From Lutjanus erythropterus (lineage: Eukaryota; Chordata; Actinopteri; Lutjaniformes; Lutjanidae): DNA of 64,000 nt. The notes beneath the pieces were generated by a model. The model saw only the letters and a program-made list of their open reading frames with translations. It was not told the origin of the DNA and did not search any database. How positions within the stretch are numbered: the stretch's first letter is position 1; each line of letters starts with the position of its first letter. Location: the NCBI GenBank assembly GCA_020091685.1, contig CM034600.1:37925536-37989535 (forward strand), written 5' to 3'. Of the stretch, positions 1 through 11,332 are shown in pieces. A program made the position numbers and the translations under genes.

Positions 1-561
1 CATATAAAAATAAGTTGGTGTCATTGTGAGCCCATCTCAAAAAAACTGAACCCTTTTTTCTCCACTTTAGACTCTGTGGGAACAGACCGTTTGTAACAGG
101 AGACGGGAGTCATGATACTTAAACTACTGCTTCATCAGAGGATGAATATCAGTCCACAAACAGTAACCAATCTGACACCACGTCAGCCTGCAAGCTGAAA
201 CAGGTTCAAATTGCTTCGACCAGATGACCTGAGCGGCGTTGGGAATAAAGCGGAGTCTCGTAAATCAAAATCTCTTAATGTTTTACCATCGCGCTCAGAG
301 GTGATAAAAGAAGACCACTGTGTGGGATCATCCCTCTCTGAGCAGGAGCAGATGGACAAATGACCCCTTTTTATCACCCCACTGCCAGAACTCCCTCTGT
401 CCTCTCCTGACCAAAGTTTTAAATCAGTAAAAGTTTCAAAGTTCAACGCCAGAGCTGCATATATTTGACTCACCTGTGCCCAGCGGGAGCACTTGCATGT
501 TTTCGAACTCCAGCGTGGTGTAGGCTGGGTCCAGAGCCTCGCTGTAGTCTGCCATGTCCAT
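1..561 (-). CDS. hnf4a: hepatocyte nuclear factor 4 alpha, 5' end with P1 first exon (partial gene)
   Basis: HNF4A is a nuclear receptor that binds DR1 elements as a homodimer and controls liver, gut, kidney and pancreatic islet genes. Only the first coding exon of the P1 (adult liver type) transcript is in the window, at 561..474. It encodes 29 residues plus one base: MDMADYSEALDPAYTTLEFE followed by NMQVLPLGT. This matches the vertebrate HNF4A1 N-terminus (MDMADYSAALDPAYTTLEFE in human, from memory), the activation function 1 region. The exon ends at a clean GTGAGT donor in phase 1, as in human, where the next exon completes an Asp before the zinc-finger domain. The human variant that starts farther upstream (MRLSK...) has no ATG here: the frame reads LRICLSKALAD after a stop, so the start is Met 561 (or the Met two codons later). 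The rest of the gene lies left of the window; 1..473 is intron with nothing else recognised. Identity is very secure. Confidence 0.95.
474..561 (-). CDS. hnf4a: hnf4a P1 coding exon 1 (exon 1A)
   Basis: Coding part of the P1 first exon. The ATG lies at 561..559 with purine at -3 and G at +4, and the donor GTGAGT starts at 473. It ends in phase 1 (88 coding bases). Confidence 0.93.
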
Positions 562-960
562 GTCTGCCAGTGCTTTGGACAAACAAATTCTCAACTACCT
601 GACAGTGGGACAGAAAGACTTGTCCAAGAAGCTAATGTGCCCCCCTTCTCCTCCTCCTCCTCCTCCTTCTCTTCTCACACCCCCACACACCTCTACTAAC
701 CCCCCCTAACCTTTTTTTTTTTTGAGCCTAGCTCCGCCCAGTGACAAGGTCGCTCCGTTGGCCCAGTTGAGTGTGATGTGGACCTACTGGTGTGAGAGAG
801 GAGACCAGTGACTGACAGCTTCTCCTCCTTCCCTCATGCTGCTAACCAGAGCAGAGGTGGAGTGTCTCTCTGGTTGATGGTTAACCAGCCCCTCCGATGG
901 CGAATCACTGCAGGGTTGTTATTTTTTTGTTTTTTTTTTTAGAGGAGATAGCCCAACTTT
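562..960 (-). promoter_or_regulatory. hnf4a: hnf4a P1 proximal promoter and 5' leader
   Basis: This stretch lies directly upstream of the P1 start codon and is free of obvious transposons. It contains a GC box (TGGGCGGAGC on the minus strand at 740..731), a strongly purine-rich run (about 640-680, CT-rich on the plus strand) and an HNF1-like palindrome at 873-885. The transcription start cannot be placed from sequence alone. Calling it the promoter follows from position and from the known P1 architecture; the elements themselves are seen directly. Confidence 0.7.
873..885. promoter_or_regulatory. HNF1-like binding site in hnf4a P1
   Basis: On the minus strand the bases read GTTAACCATCAAC, which matches 10 of the 12 specified positions of the HNF1 consensus GTTAATNATTAAC. 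It lies about 310 bp upstream of the P1 start codon. HNF1A acting on HNF4A promoters is an established link in the liver/islet network; use of this site is inferred. Confidence 0.6.
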
Positions 961-1199
961 GATATCTGCCATCTCTTCTTCTGTCAGTAATGGATTAACA
1001 ATTCTTCCATGAGAGAGATATCAGGTCAATCCACTGCCAAGTCACTGCTCCGCCACTTTAAACCAGTTTATTTTATAGCCAACACTTTCTGTAGCACTCC
1101 TCAATCACATGCACACATCTGACAACCCCTGCATTACTGCATACAGGGTTTTTATGGGTGCTGGAAATCCTTGAAAACGCTTGAATTTTAATGTAATGT

Positions 1200-1735
1200 T
1201 TTCAAGGTTTGAAAAATGCAAAACTGAAGAGGTTGAGGAAATTTGATTGGAATTTGCAAATTGAATAAAAACCAAAATGTATGAAAGCTACTAGAGAAAA
1301 GAGAAAACTAGAGAAAGCAGTTTTGGAAGAAACTGCAGGTGTGAATGCTGGCTGAATGTTGAAAAGCTGATGCTAAACCAATAATCTATGAAAGATGCAC
1401 AATGTTTTGATGTCTGTTGAAAGGCAGACGATAAACTGAAGACATTGAAGAAGTTCTAATGAGATTTGAAAGTTGAAAGAAAACCAAATTGTATGAAGGA
1501 TGTGGAGTATTTAAATGTTTGTTGAAAGGCTGATGCTAAATTGTAGAGGTTACAGACGTTATAATGGGATGTGAAGGTTTAAAAAAAAAGTGCCAGAATT
1601 TTTTTTAGAAGAACATGATTGCATTAGTTTCATTGCTAGAGAAGGTAGTTTCTGAAGAAATTGCGGGTGTGAATGCTGGCTGTTGAAAAGCTGATGCTGA
1701 ACTGCATTGCTGGCTTGAAAAGTTAAATAATACCA
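1200..1735. repeat. degenerate tandem repeat, units of about 100-150 bp
   Basis: Phrases recur in order: TTGAAAAGCTGATGCTAAA or a close variant near 1361, 1418, 1519 and 1683, and GGTGTGAATGCTGGCTG near 1339 and 1668. Between them come variants of a GAAAACCAAAATGTATGAA phrase (about 1266 and 1481). The units are strongly diverged, so the array is old. It sits 0.3 kb upstream of the P1 HNF1-like site. Confidence 0.6.
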
Positions 1736-1829
1736 AGAAGAGGTGTGTAGTTGTGTAGTTTAATATACAACAATATATTATCATGTTTGTTCTGTCACTG
1801 TCCTGTGAGAACCACTCTTCTCTAAAAAG

Positions 1830-2186
1830 TAGGGATGTCCCGATACAACTTTTTCACTTCCGATACGATACCGATATTGCAGCCTTGAGTATTGGCCGAT
1901 ACCGATATCGAACCGATACGATATCAGCACGAATCATACATACTTTTATTACTTATTTTGTAGTGTGGAATGTTAGAAAAGGCTTGATCAAGTGATGTTA
2001 CTCAAACAGAAAACAATAGTCAGCAACCAGAGTCACCTATGGATAGAAGTGCTGGAGCAGAAAATGGACTGCTTATCGGAGCGCTTATATCAGAGATTTT
2101 AGATGCAGTCTGATAAAATCTGATACTTGTTTTTTGGCTGATATCGGACCGATATCCGATATCAATATTGGATCGGGACACCCCTA
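1830..2186. mobile_element. non-autonomous hAT-type MITE (357 bp)
   Basis: Ends are inverted: TAGGGATGTCCCGAT on the left and the complement of TAGGGGTGTCCCGAT on the right. The interior has repeated CCGATATCGG-type words at both ends. The element is flanked by a perfect 8-bp direct duplication, CTAAAAAG at 1822-1829 and 2187-2194. An 8-bp target duplication is diagnostic of the hAT superfamily. No transposase is encoded; the short ATG frame over it is chance. Confidence 0.9.
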
Positions 2187-2759
2187 CTAAAAAGTCAACT
2201 TTTCATGGTGTCAGAAAAACAGCCTGTTTTCAATTTTCAACAATGTATTTCCCAGCTGATCTAAGGCAGTTTTAAAGACTTTATTTGGCTTAAGAAGAAG
2301 GAGAATTTTCTCAACCTCATAAGGGAACACTTAATCTCTCAATTTATCAGAAAAAAAGTCACATTAGTGACTTGCAGTGACATGGTCTTCACTGGATAGG
2401 AAGTGTTTGAAAAAAATTGTAAACTGAAAAAGTGACTTGCAACTAAAGCTGTTAGGTAAATGTAGTGGAGTGAAAAGTCCAGTATTTGTCTCTGAGATGT
2501 AGTGGAGTAAAAGTATAAAGTGTATAAAATGGAAATACTCAAGTAAAGACCAAAACTGAAAGGCACACAAAATGTTTTCACTCGTTTCACTCGTTTTCAG
2601 TATTCGTTCACGCTGGAGATGAAGGTTCTGTCAGAAAACTTCCTGATCAGTCCTCTGAAGAAACATTATACTATCAATTACTGAATCATACTGCAACATA
2701 TTATAGGAAACCTCCAGAGGAAAAATGGAGACTGGAGCACGCTGATAGATTTGCAGCGT
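2187..2759. other. gap: AC-type repeat fragment and anonymous sequence
   Basis: About 2455-2560 carries GTGGAGTAAAAGTATAAAGT and AAATACTCAAGTAAAG phrases, the same interspersed family seen near 12, 13, 24.9, 40.2, 47.2 and 55.9 kb. Nothing else is recognised. Confidence 0.4.
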
Positions 2760-2978
2760 TTAAAGGGACAAACCTACTTTCATTAGACTGGGTTTTAATT
2801 TTTCAAACTGTTTTCTTTTTTCTTTTCTTTTTTTAGTCACATTATTCTGGAGAGAGGGCGGACATCTCTACAGCTGATATCTCCAAAATGTGACAACTCA
2901 CACCAAAAAGCTAAAACATTACTACAGGCAAGAAGAAAAATATGTATTTTTGATTTTGGGGGTGAACTGTCCCTTTAA
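2760..2978. mobile_element. MITE family A, shortened copy
   Basis: It begins TTAAAGGGACA and ends GGGTGAACTGTCCCTTTAA, with TTAA at both edges. The interior includes the family phrase CAGCTGATATCTCCAAAATG and the spacer ACTACAGGCAAGAAG. Several hundred internal bases typical of the longer copies are missing. TTAA edges are compatible with a piggyBac-like mover, but the superfamily is not proven. Confidence 0.75.
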
Positions 2979-5900
2979 TTGTGCAAGTAGACTAACATTT
3001 CAATACTTCATTCGACTCAAAATGACAGAGACACGAGACATGAGAGGATATGAAGGGAACTCTGACCTTAAAATTTGCATTAAAAGTGACCAACAGTTAA
3101 TGACAACAGTCATAAACAGTCATAAAGAGTCCATGTTCATGAGATGGTGGTGGTGTCGTATGTGTCTTATTCACACCCCTTCTCATTATTATTAAACTAC
3201 ACAACAACAGCTCCACTTCCACAAGCTGCCAAATACATCTTATATATCAAAGCATCAATATTAATTATGCAGTAATATAACAATAATAATAATAATAATT
3301 TAACACTCTGAAAGGGTTCATTATGTAGATTATGTGATTTAAAAAAAACAACTGTTTGTTGATAATACGTTTCTACTTTTTTTTATTACATAAGGAAAGG
3401 AAAGGAAACAGATCATATCAGTCTGTCATATTCATCTACCTCCATGTGTAACACACGTCGCCGCTAAATCTGAGTTAATTCTTGCATAATCAACGAGGGA
3501 AATAACTCTTGCTACAGCAAAGTGATGCCTTTATGTAAAAGACTTCATTGTTTGTGAAAATGCACGGTGCACGTGAGGCTGATCCAAAAGCTCAACACGA
3601 CTTATTGTTGGAAAGGCGGCTGCTCCTCCGTGATTCAGAGCAGATTTATGAATCATTTTAGGAAAAATAAATGGCAAAGGATATATTCTTCTGTAGAAAT
3701 ATAACTAGGTGTCTGTAGTTCTTAGTCATAAACATGTCTCAAAAGATTTAATTAGGATGAGCCTTCGAAATCAATCAAAATTTAAAAGGTAAGTATAGGT
3801 GCAAATTTAACCCAGTGTAGAAAGAAAGAGCTTAAAATCTGACGTGGTCATTAAGTTTTATATAAAAACAGTTAATGACTCTTTCTGATTTTATATATGT
3901 TTAAATAATGCTGTCAAATAACACCTAGTTTAGTATGAATTTAAGATTTCCTGACTTAAAAGAATTATTCTGCATGTGGTTTAAAATTACACATACTTAT
4001 ATTTTATATATGATGTTAATTGTATTTTTAGATATGATTTAGATTTTACACACGTGTAACAAATATTCTCATGCCAGTGAAAAATATTAAAACACTTCTC
4101 TGACACAATATATTTATATAGTCTATATTTTTTACAGGTTAATTAATGTAACTAATGTTAACAATTGTAACTCTACTGAAGAGAGTAAGAGTTGTTGATT
4201 TGATGACAAACGCGCCGATGAAAACCAGGACATACCGACGGAAAACAAAAACAAAATGCTGCAGCAGGTTCAGGTTTGTAGTGGCAAGAATTAGCTGAAA
4301 ATGTGAAGAAACAGAAACCACTTTGATCGAATGACTCCTATTGATAATTCGTTAAATAATTCACCACAAAAGATGGTTGCCAATTTCTCAAAATGGTTGC
4401 CAATGGCAACCTGGCAACCATTACTGTTGAGTGTTATACTGTGATATCAATCATTCACCTTCATGACAGTTATTGATCCTTTACAGTAGTTTCAGTTGGT
4501 GACAAATAAATTAATAAACACTTAATATTAAGTCTGCTTACAGCTACATTATAGTGCGCTATAAATTCTATTTATTAAGTGTTTATATGATGCACATAGG
4601 TGGAGTTTAAGCGATTGGTGAAAACAGCACACATGCTTTCAGTTTCTGGGAGTGTTTTTTGTGTCACACTATCCTGAATCTGATTGTTTTCAAAAATAAA
4701 TTCACTGCTTGCGCAAAGTGTCCGCCTCCTCCATGTCACACAGCAAACAGTAGTCTTGTATTTGAAGAGAAAGTGCCAGAACATCACAGCAGGTCAACGA
4801 TCCCGAGTTCAGCCAGACCTCAGCAGCAGTAAACCCCATGTAGGAGAACTCGTAAACCGTACACTCAAATTATACTGGCTGCTCATAAAATTATTTTTCT
4901 CCGGGCAGGCAAACATCATAACATTCCCAGAAGCTCCCGTGTCTGATTCTGATTCTGATCTGTTCAATGATTACATGTTGACAAAATCCCCTCTTGCAGT
5001 GATCCAATCAGAAATGAAAATGGAAGTGATCAGCATGTGATTAAACCTGCAGAAACTTCTCAGATATGATCAGAGGTTTGGGTTCATTGATCTGTGGGTG
5101 TTACAGTGCTGTGAGGATCTTTAACAACCTGATTAACTCAAATGGAAACGACGCCCATGATCAAAAAATGATTAGCAGCTTTTTACACACTCCTGCATCA
5201 AACGCAGCTCATGCTGTTTCACTTGTGTGTACAGAGGTCGGCCATTACGACATCCCTTCATGTTCGATCCGCGCTGCTCTTCTGCAATGCCCATATTTGC
5301 TCAAGAAGTGTGCTGATTATTTCAAAGCGGCGAGCAGGAGGAGGAGGAGGGGAGAATCAGTGTGGAGCGATGAATGAGTCACTCAGAGCAAATCTTATCT
5401 TCTCCGTCATTAAAGTGCTTTTATCGCTGCCCCCATCTTAAATTTCTGTGAACTCCTCAAGGAACAGTCATATACAGGACAATAAAGTTTAATCTGCATG
5501 GTTTCAGCTTTCTTAATCACAAACTGACAAACTGTTCTGATGTGTGAGATACAAGGCCAGATTAGAAATTCTCCCATCACTTATCTGCATTTTGAGGCGG
5601 TGGGGTTTGTCTTCACTCACTCTACCTACATTCCCACAGTGCACAGGGTGGATGGACACGTGCAGGAGGCTATAAAACACACGTTACAGCAGCATGTGTT
5701 CATTCTGGTGACAAATTCTAATGGAGTTTATTTTTTATTTTTGCTTAAGATGAAACTTTCAACTTTCAGATGAGAAAATCAATGCTGCTCTCATATTTGT
5801 ACACTAAATATGAAGCTACAGCCGGCAGCCGATAGCGTCGCTTAGCACAAGAACATGAAACAGAAGGAAAACGCTAACTGCATGAAAATCATGGCGCTTT

Positions 5901-6094
5901 TCATGGCCATTTTGAAGCCTTGAGTTTCGGCATTTAGCACAGTTTGGCGTTATGGCCATCGTCATTTTGTTTTTTTGGAGCCAAAAGTGACCACAGACGG
6001 TGGAGCTGGGGAGGATATGCATTTCCCTGTCAATTAAATAAAAATTTAATTTAGAATAGTCGACTAACAGTAAGAACATGCTTAAATGTTGTAA
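2979..6094. other. intergenic or hnf4a-intronic stretch with two non-repetitive islands
   Basis: No gene is recognised. The stretch is AT-rich, with an (AAT)n run near 3281-3297 and a local cluster of GGTTGCCA inverted repeats at about 4371-4420. Two islands, 3430-3680 and 4880-5400, look non-repetitive and of higher complexity. Short frames here have no protein-like features that I know. Confidence 0.5.
4880..5400. promoter_or_regulatory. candidate cis-regulatory island between hnf4a promoters
   Basis: This non-repetitive, moderately GC-rich stretch contains TTTGGGTTCATTGATC (ONECUT-like ATTGAT core), CCTGATTAACTC (HNF1 half-site), AGATATGATC and a GAGGAGGAGGAGG run. Regulatory function is inferred only from composition, motif words and position in a gene known for long-range control. 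Confidence 0.3.
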
Positions 6095-6096
6095 AG

Positions 6097-6541
6097 CACT
6101 GGTTCCCAGCCAGGGGTCCGGTCCAGAAATCACAGGGGGTCCCACAAGACTTTTTCTGTTCTGAGGTCCTCAACATCAGATTTGCACGTCGACTGAAATC
6201 ACAATTTCAGGGTTCATGAACCTTTTCTTAAGTCAAATTCAAACACTTTTCAAACATTTTCAATCTCTTCCAGCACCTCATAGCTGTGGTAAATCACATA
6301 TTTATATACAAAATGATTATTTCTCCTCCTCATCGCATTAAATCAGATGTTATTTTGCTGTTATCAACCAAAATTATGCTTTGCAATAGAGTTCTACAGA
6401 TGGCTGATAAATCAAAAGAAAGTAAAGCTTCACATTTCAAAATGTGTCACTTGTCTGTAAGTAGACTTGGCTTCCTACTAGGGTTGCAAAATGTTGTGCA
6501 TTTCCCTAACTGATAGTTGAAAATGGAGGTTGGGAACCACT
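6097..6541. mobile_element. hAT-like MITE, degenerate
   Basis: The left end reads GCACTGGTTCCCAGCCAGGGG and the right end GGTTGGGAACCACTTT, an imperfect inverted pair of the CAGTGGTTCCCAACC type widespread in fish genomes. I could not match a clean 8-bp target duplication, so the edges are approximate. Confidence 0.55.
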
Positions 6542-8417
6542 TTGACTCAGTGTCGAACACCACTACAAGCTGAACACGATCTGAAACATGTAGGTGAGGT
6601 TAGTACGGTGGAAACAATACTGCTTTTGTCCACAGGGGGCTCCAAAACAAGCAAGATATGAACACTCCATGTAGTGGCTTTAAGTGAGAGTACTTACAAA
6701 AATTTAACATTAGTTGTAAAAGTTTTGATTGTTAGGTTTATATCAACATAATATTAGCTTGAGAGTTCTCTGTGTGCTTTAGCTTGTCAGCTAAAATCAG
6801 CTAATGTAAACTAATCTAGCTTGACTAATTCTGTCTTTTAAATCGAGTACTTCCACTTTGCACACAATGCACTCTACTGCAGTAACTTGTGACAGGATAT
6901 TTCTGTCTCACATCGAGGACGGCCGTTGTGTCTATACTGGAAATGCCAATCACAGCTTCTTCTTGGTGGATGAACTGAAACTGGGTGGAGCTTTACTCCC
7001 TCCCGCCAAAATATCTACCAGCTTCTTTGTTCACTGGTGCTGAATTTAACTTTCTCTGACATGAACATACTTTTAATTTTATTGCTTTGGTCACTCTCTG
7101 TTTCTCAGGTGGTTAAAAATAAGCCATAATCTCTACAGACGATGGGCCGGCCCTCCCTCCTCTCACTGACTGAAAATGCACCAATATGTTGATTTATATT
7201 GATTTGCAGAACCAAATCTTTACAAACTTAACCAAATAAACGTATTGGTGGCATCAGTCTAACAACTGTACAGTGGTACTTGTTGATAGAAATACATGCT
7301 TTACTTTTATCTGTATAATTCAGCGTTCACTGTGGTTGTTTCCTCGGCCGCCATATTCACAAGTTTGGTATCCCCGCCTCAAGACGCGGACCGTTGAAAG
7401 CGAGAAATGTCTAATGTTCCATGCCCAGTTTTTTTGGCCATTTTGAATACAATATCTGGGTACACACAGTATGCTTTGTTTCAAATACTTGTCCATGTAG
7501 GGTTACCTCAGCGTGGCACGAATACTGGAAACAGAGGCACTTGCTCTGGTAAAACCATGACATTTGGTTTGGTTTGGTTATTGTTTAGAATATTTGTAAT
7601 CATTTGTTGATCCTTTTTCTTTAGTATCATCATCATCAGGTCTTATTTTTTAATCCAATACTTTGGTGTATGATCAAATACCTGCAAAACTAATGACGTT
7701 CCCCTCAACTGTACCTTGTTTAGGGCTAATTAGCAAATGTTAGCATGCTAAGATGGTGAACATCACCTGCTAAACATCAGAATGTTAGCAATGTCATTTT
7801 GAGCATGTTAGCATATAGCAAAAAGTGTCACGGTGCTTCATAGATGTAAAAGAAAACATCGATAGAACACTCACTCAGTGTTATTTATACATTTTCCCAG
7901 TGGTCACTCGTGGTATTGCAGAAAAAATTCCCCTGGGACCGAAAAGCATTTTCCCACTGAGGCACCACAATAAAAGAGACGTCTGTAAACACCTCAAACT
8001 ACAAGCAAGTTATGACTCTTTCTATTATGAATTGTTGATCCATTAAGGTTTTATATTTTGTAAAACTTAATAAGCTGATTAAAAACTATTAAAAAATCAG
8101 TGATGTCATCACGATGTAAAGTCTGTGGGCTGAGCTGGAGCTCGCAGGCAGGAGACACACTGCTGCACATATTGACTGGGCTGCAGACCCCGCAAGTAAA
8201 TCCAGAGGCCAGAAAATATTTTTAGCGTATACATCAATCGAGCACTTTGCATTGGACTGAATCTTTGCATCTAGTGTCCTCCTGTGTTAAACACATCCAT
8301 GCTGTACCTACAGTACAGTCTCACAGAGCTGTGAGTACGACTGCAGAGTTTTAGGTTAATTATTACCACCACACAATAAAATGACATTACATTTTTGAGG
8401 ACAATAAAAGAGCCCGT
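6542..8417. other. anonymous stretch with a TTAGCATGCTAA repeat fragment
   Basis: Around 7725-7820 lies GCAAATGTTAGCATGCTAAGATGG, followed by CACCTGCTAAACATCAGAATG and GAGCATGTTAGCA. This interspersed repeat recurs, inverted, near 60,100-60,160. The remainder shows no gene. Confidence 0.45.
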
Positions 8418-8775
8418 TTAAATCAAACATGCATATTTTTCTCCTGCTCTACACTCCTATTTATCCAACTAGATTTTTTTTTTGGTTTGAGTTGCAGAGT
8501 TTTTGAGATGTCATAGAGATTTCTGTTTTCTCTCCAGTATAACAGGACTAGATGGCACTGACAGCACCAAAAAAAATCAATTTGAAAAACTCAACAGTAA
8601 TGTCTCTTTACAGAAATCGTGACTCGGTTACGCAAGATAATCCACAAGCCTTTCTCTCTACGGCCGGTATCTCCAAAACTCTGCAACTCTCACCAAAACT
8701 ATCTACATGGATAAATAACCCTACAGATACAAGGAAAATTTTAATTTTCTTACTTTGGGGTCAGTTGTCCCTTTC
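8418..8775. mobile_element. MITE family A copy
   Basis: It carries the ordered family phrases GAGTTGCAGAGTTTTTGAGA, CTAGATGGCACTGA, CAAGATAATCCACAA, TATCTCCAAAACTCTGCAAC and GGTCAGTTGTCCCTTT. Left edge TTAA is present; the right edge has lost its TTAA. Confidence 0.75.
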
Positions 8776-9299
8776 AGAATAGACCATATGATTATGAGAT
8801 ACTAATACGTTACAGTAAAAAAAAAAAACACTTTAAAGATGTGAATACATGAAGGAAAAGTAAACAGGAAAGATGGGTGAATGTAGCCTATTTCTTAAAT
8901 TTGGAGGCGTAGTACTTGTGTAATAAGTAACACCAACAATGATTAAATGTGTCACAACATTCACACAAGTCTGTCATGTAGGAGCAGCAGCAGTCTGTTG
9001 TTATGTGATTGTGTTGTTTTATTTTATTTTATATTTAATGTCCAGGTCACGTGTTAGTTTCGTTCTTGGTTTACTTCTTTTGTGTGTGTTTGTTTTGTTG
9101 TTTGAAAGGATATTTATGTGCTACATGTGTGTTATTTATGAGAGAATCATATTTCTGTAGTTATTATGATGTTTATTTCTGTAAAATAAACCGGTGATAA
9201 GTAGTTATTGAAGCCGACGGATAACTTTTCCCACGAGACACAACAACAGCCTGACATTCGTCTGTTAAATTCCTGCTAAACACAGCGTGAGGCTGCCAT

Positions 9300-9960
9300 G
9301 TTGAAATGTGATGGACCAGAGAGCGGTGTCTTATAATCAGTCACCCAAACTCCTGCCCCGGGGCTAAAAGTCAAAGGATCGCTGAGACCTGATGTAACAC
9401 TTGTGTGATTCTCCCCTTTGAAACTTCAAACTCCAGTTTGTGAACAAAGTCCTGTCTATCTTCTGAATAGGAATCTCCGACCACTGACCAAACTCCATTT
9501 GCAACCACTGCCTATTTGTACCTTCTCCTCAATGACTACATTTCATTTCCCCAAGTCCGATCTCCAAAGGCAGGCGCCCGGGAAGCAACACAGTAAAATT
9601 CAAAAACACAGGGACCTGGCAGCCGGGAGGAAAAAAAGACGATCACTGTGTCCCCGGAGGAGTTAATGAGATTGTGGAATATTCGCTGCCTGGGGACTTA
9701 TTTTGTTTCTTTCTCAGGGAGCTACAACCACGGGGGGAAGTGTGAGTGTCTCTAAAGCACATCCAGGAGCGTGTTGATGTTGATAAGAGTGAAACAGAAG
9801 GAGACAATGTGCTGGCTGCAGCAGAAACAGGCTGCTGCTCTGCTCTCCTGCAGTAGATGGAGCAGATAGGTGAGTAGAGTGTCATGGCAAAGACCTTGTC
9901 AACAGATAACTATCTGCAAATAACACAGCTGATGCAAGCCCCTGCGGCCAACCGCGGGAA
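9300..9960. promoter_or_regulatory. candidate enhancer between hnf4a P1 and the putative P2
   Basis: This is a non-repetitive island with HNF4-type words: AAGTCAAAGGATC at 9368-9380 (DR1-like) and GAACAAAGTCCTG at 9442-9454 (CAAAGTCC is the HNF4-preferred half). It also holds a close GATA pair, AGATAACTATCTGC, near 9906-9919. A candidate autoregulatory element is plausible because HNF4A is known to feed back on its own locus. Conservation could not be tested. Confidence 0.35.
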
Positions 9961-10819
9961 TACCAAGTTTTCTGCAACTCTGGAATATTGTGGTTTACTT
10001 TCTTTAGCTGTAATGATGCAGATTGATTATTTTTGAAGATCAGATTGCCCTTTTTTGAAATTATATGTTATTTTTGTGTGTTTAATCTGACAAATTCTGT
10101 TGAAACTTTCCATCTCCTTCTTTTTTACATTGGAAGTACTTTAATGCAGCTCAGCTAAATAATATATTTTTAATTTTTTCCTGTCAAATAATATAATTTT
10201 CTAACTCCAGTGAAGCTAATTTGTCCTCAGAGGCCTTCAAACCCTGTTAATCAAAGCTAAGTAAAGCCCTGACGTGCTGTTAGTTTCATAGTTTTTAGGG
10301 TTTTTGTGCTCAGATGACAAATGTGAGATATTATTGACAATAATAATGTTGATTAAAAATGATAAAAATGTAGAAAAATATTTTCTTTTTGGTTTCTCAG
10401 CCACACAGCCACATATCAAGGTATTGCTATATGCTATTTTGCTGTGTTTTATAAATAAGACTTCAATAAATGCAAAGTTGCCAAAAAAAAAAAAAAAAAA
10501 AAGATTTTTTTCTCTGAAACAGCAGGAGAGTTGACATGTCGTCTCCACCCATGATAACTATTTCTTCTCAGGGTAATGATAAACTGCAAGTGCCTGTTTA
10601 GTTGTTCAGTCTCTTAAATGAACAAAACAGGGAGGTGCAGTTTTTCTCTTGTGTTCAAAATATTTCTCAGATTATGAGCAGTTTTTCTTTGTCCAAAAGT
10701 GTCCAAATAGAAATAACAGTGCGTCTCTCATGCACAATCATTTAAAATACTTCATATCACATATTTATTTTTAGGGCCAAAATAACCTTTTCAGGCTGAA
10801 ACAAAAGTATTTCACAGAT
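9961..10819. other. anonymous AT-rich stretch
   Basis: No gene or recognisable repeat. A poly-A run of about 20 bases ends near 10,502. Confidence 0.5.
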
Positions 10820-11160
10820 ACAATCTTTAATCTCCCAAAACCTGCTTCATCCTGCTCCACATCCAGACAGGCTGAAAAAACTAAAGCAGCCTCTGCGCAC
10901 CAAATAAGTAAACAATTGCATCAATAAACATGAAGAGCTGTGTTGGACGTAAATCAATCACAGTTCGTGATAAGACCCCGTAAATCATTAACTCTGTTTT
11001 GCTGAGAATTCATTTTGACCGCAGGCCAGATCGCCTCTGTCAGCAGCTCCGCTCTGACTGCTGTTATCTCTCTGATTCTCTGCAGGTCCTTCAGTCATCA
11101 GACAATCGATGGACATTTAACCTCCGCAGCTCAAATAACACGGCACTAAATATTCAGGGA
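10820..11160. promoter_or_regulatory. candidate enhancer with forkhead and ONECUT-like words
   Basis: Within 300 bp there are AAGTAAACAATTGC and CAATAAACATG (forkhead TRTTTAC/TGTTTA type), GTAAATCAATCAC and CAATCGATGG (ONECUT/CUT-type), and TGATAAG and GTTATC (GATA-type). The stretch is non-repetitive. FOXA, HNF6 and GATA factors are known regulators of HNF4A in endoderm; function here is inference. Confidence 0.35.
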
Positions 11161-11332
11161 TTCAACATTATTCTGTCAGCACAGAAGAATTTATCTGACA
11201 TTGAAATCTGTCACAATGTCTGTCCAAATGTTTTGTTAAATTCAAGAAGACAAACACATGAAGTGACTCTGCTGCTTGTTTAAATTTATTTGGACACTTC
11301 ATCACCTGATTTTCCTCAGTGTTTATTGGCTG

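Noticed and set aside
183-473. 96-codon minus-strand frame continuing from hnf4a exon 1
   Set aside because: It lies after the GTGAGT donor and opens at GTG; it is intron 1.
4139-4321. Minus-strand frame VVSVSSHF resembling the start of human HNF4A exon 1D
   Set aside because: The first codon is GTG, similarity stops after five residues, and no phase-1 donor follows.
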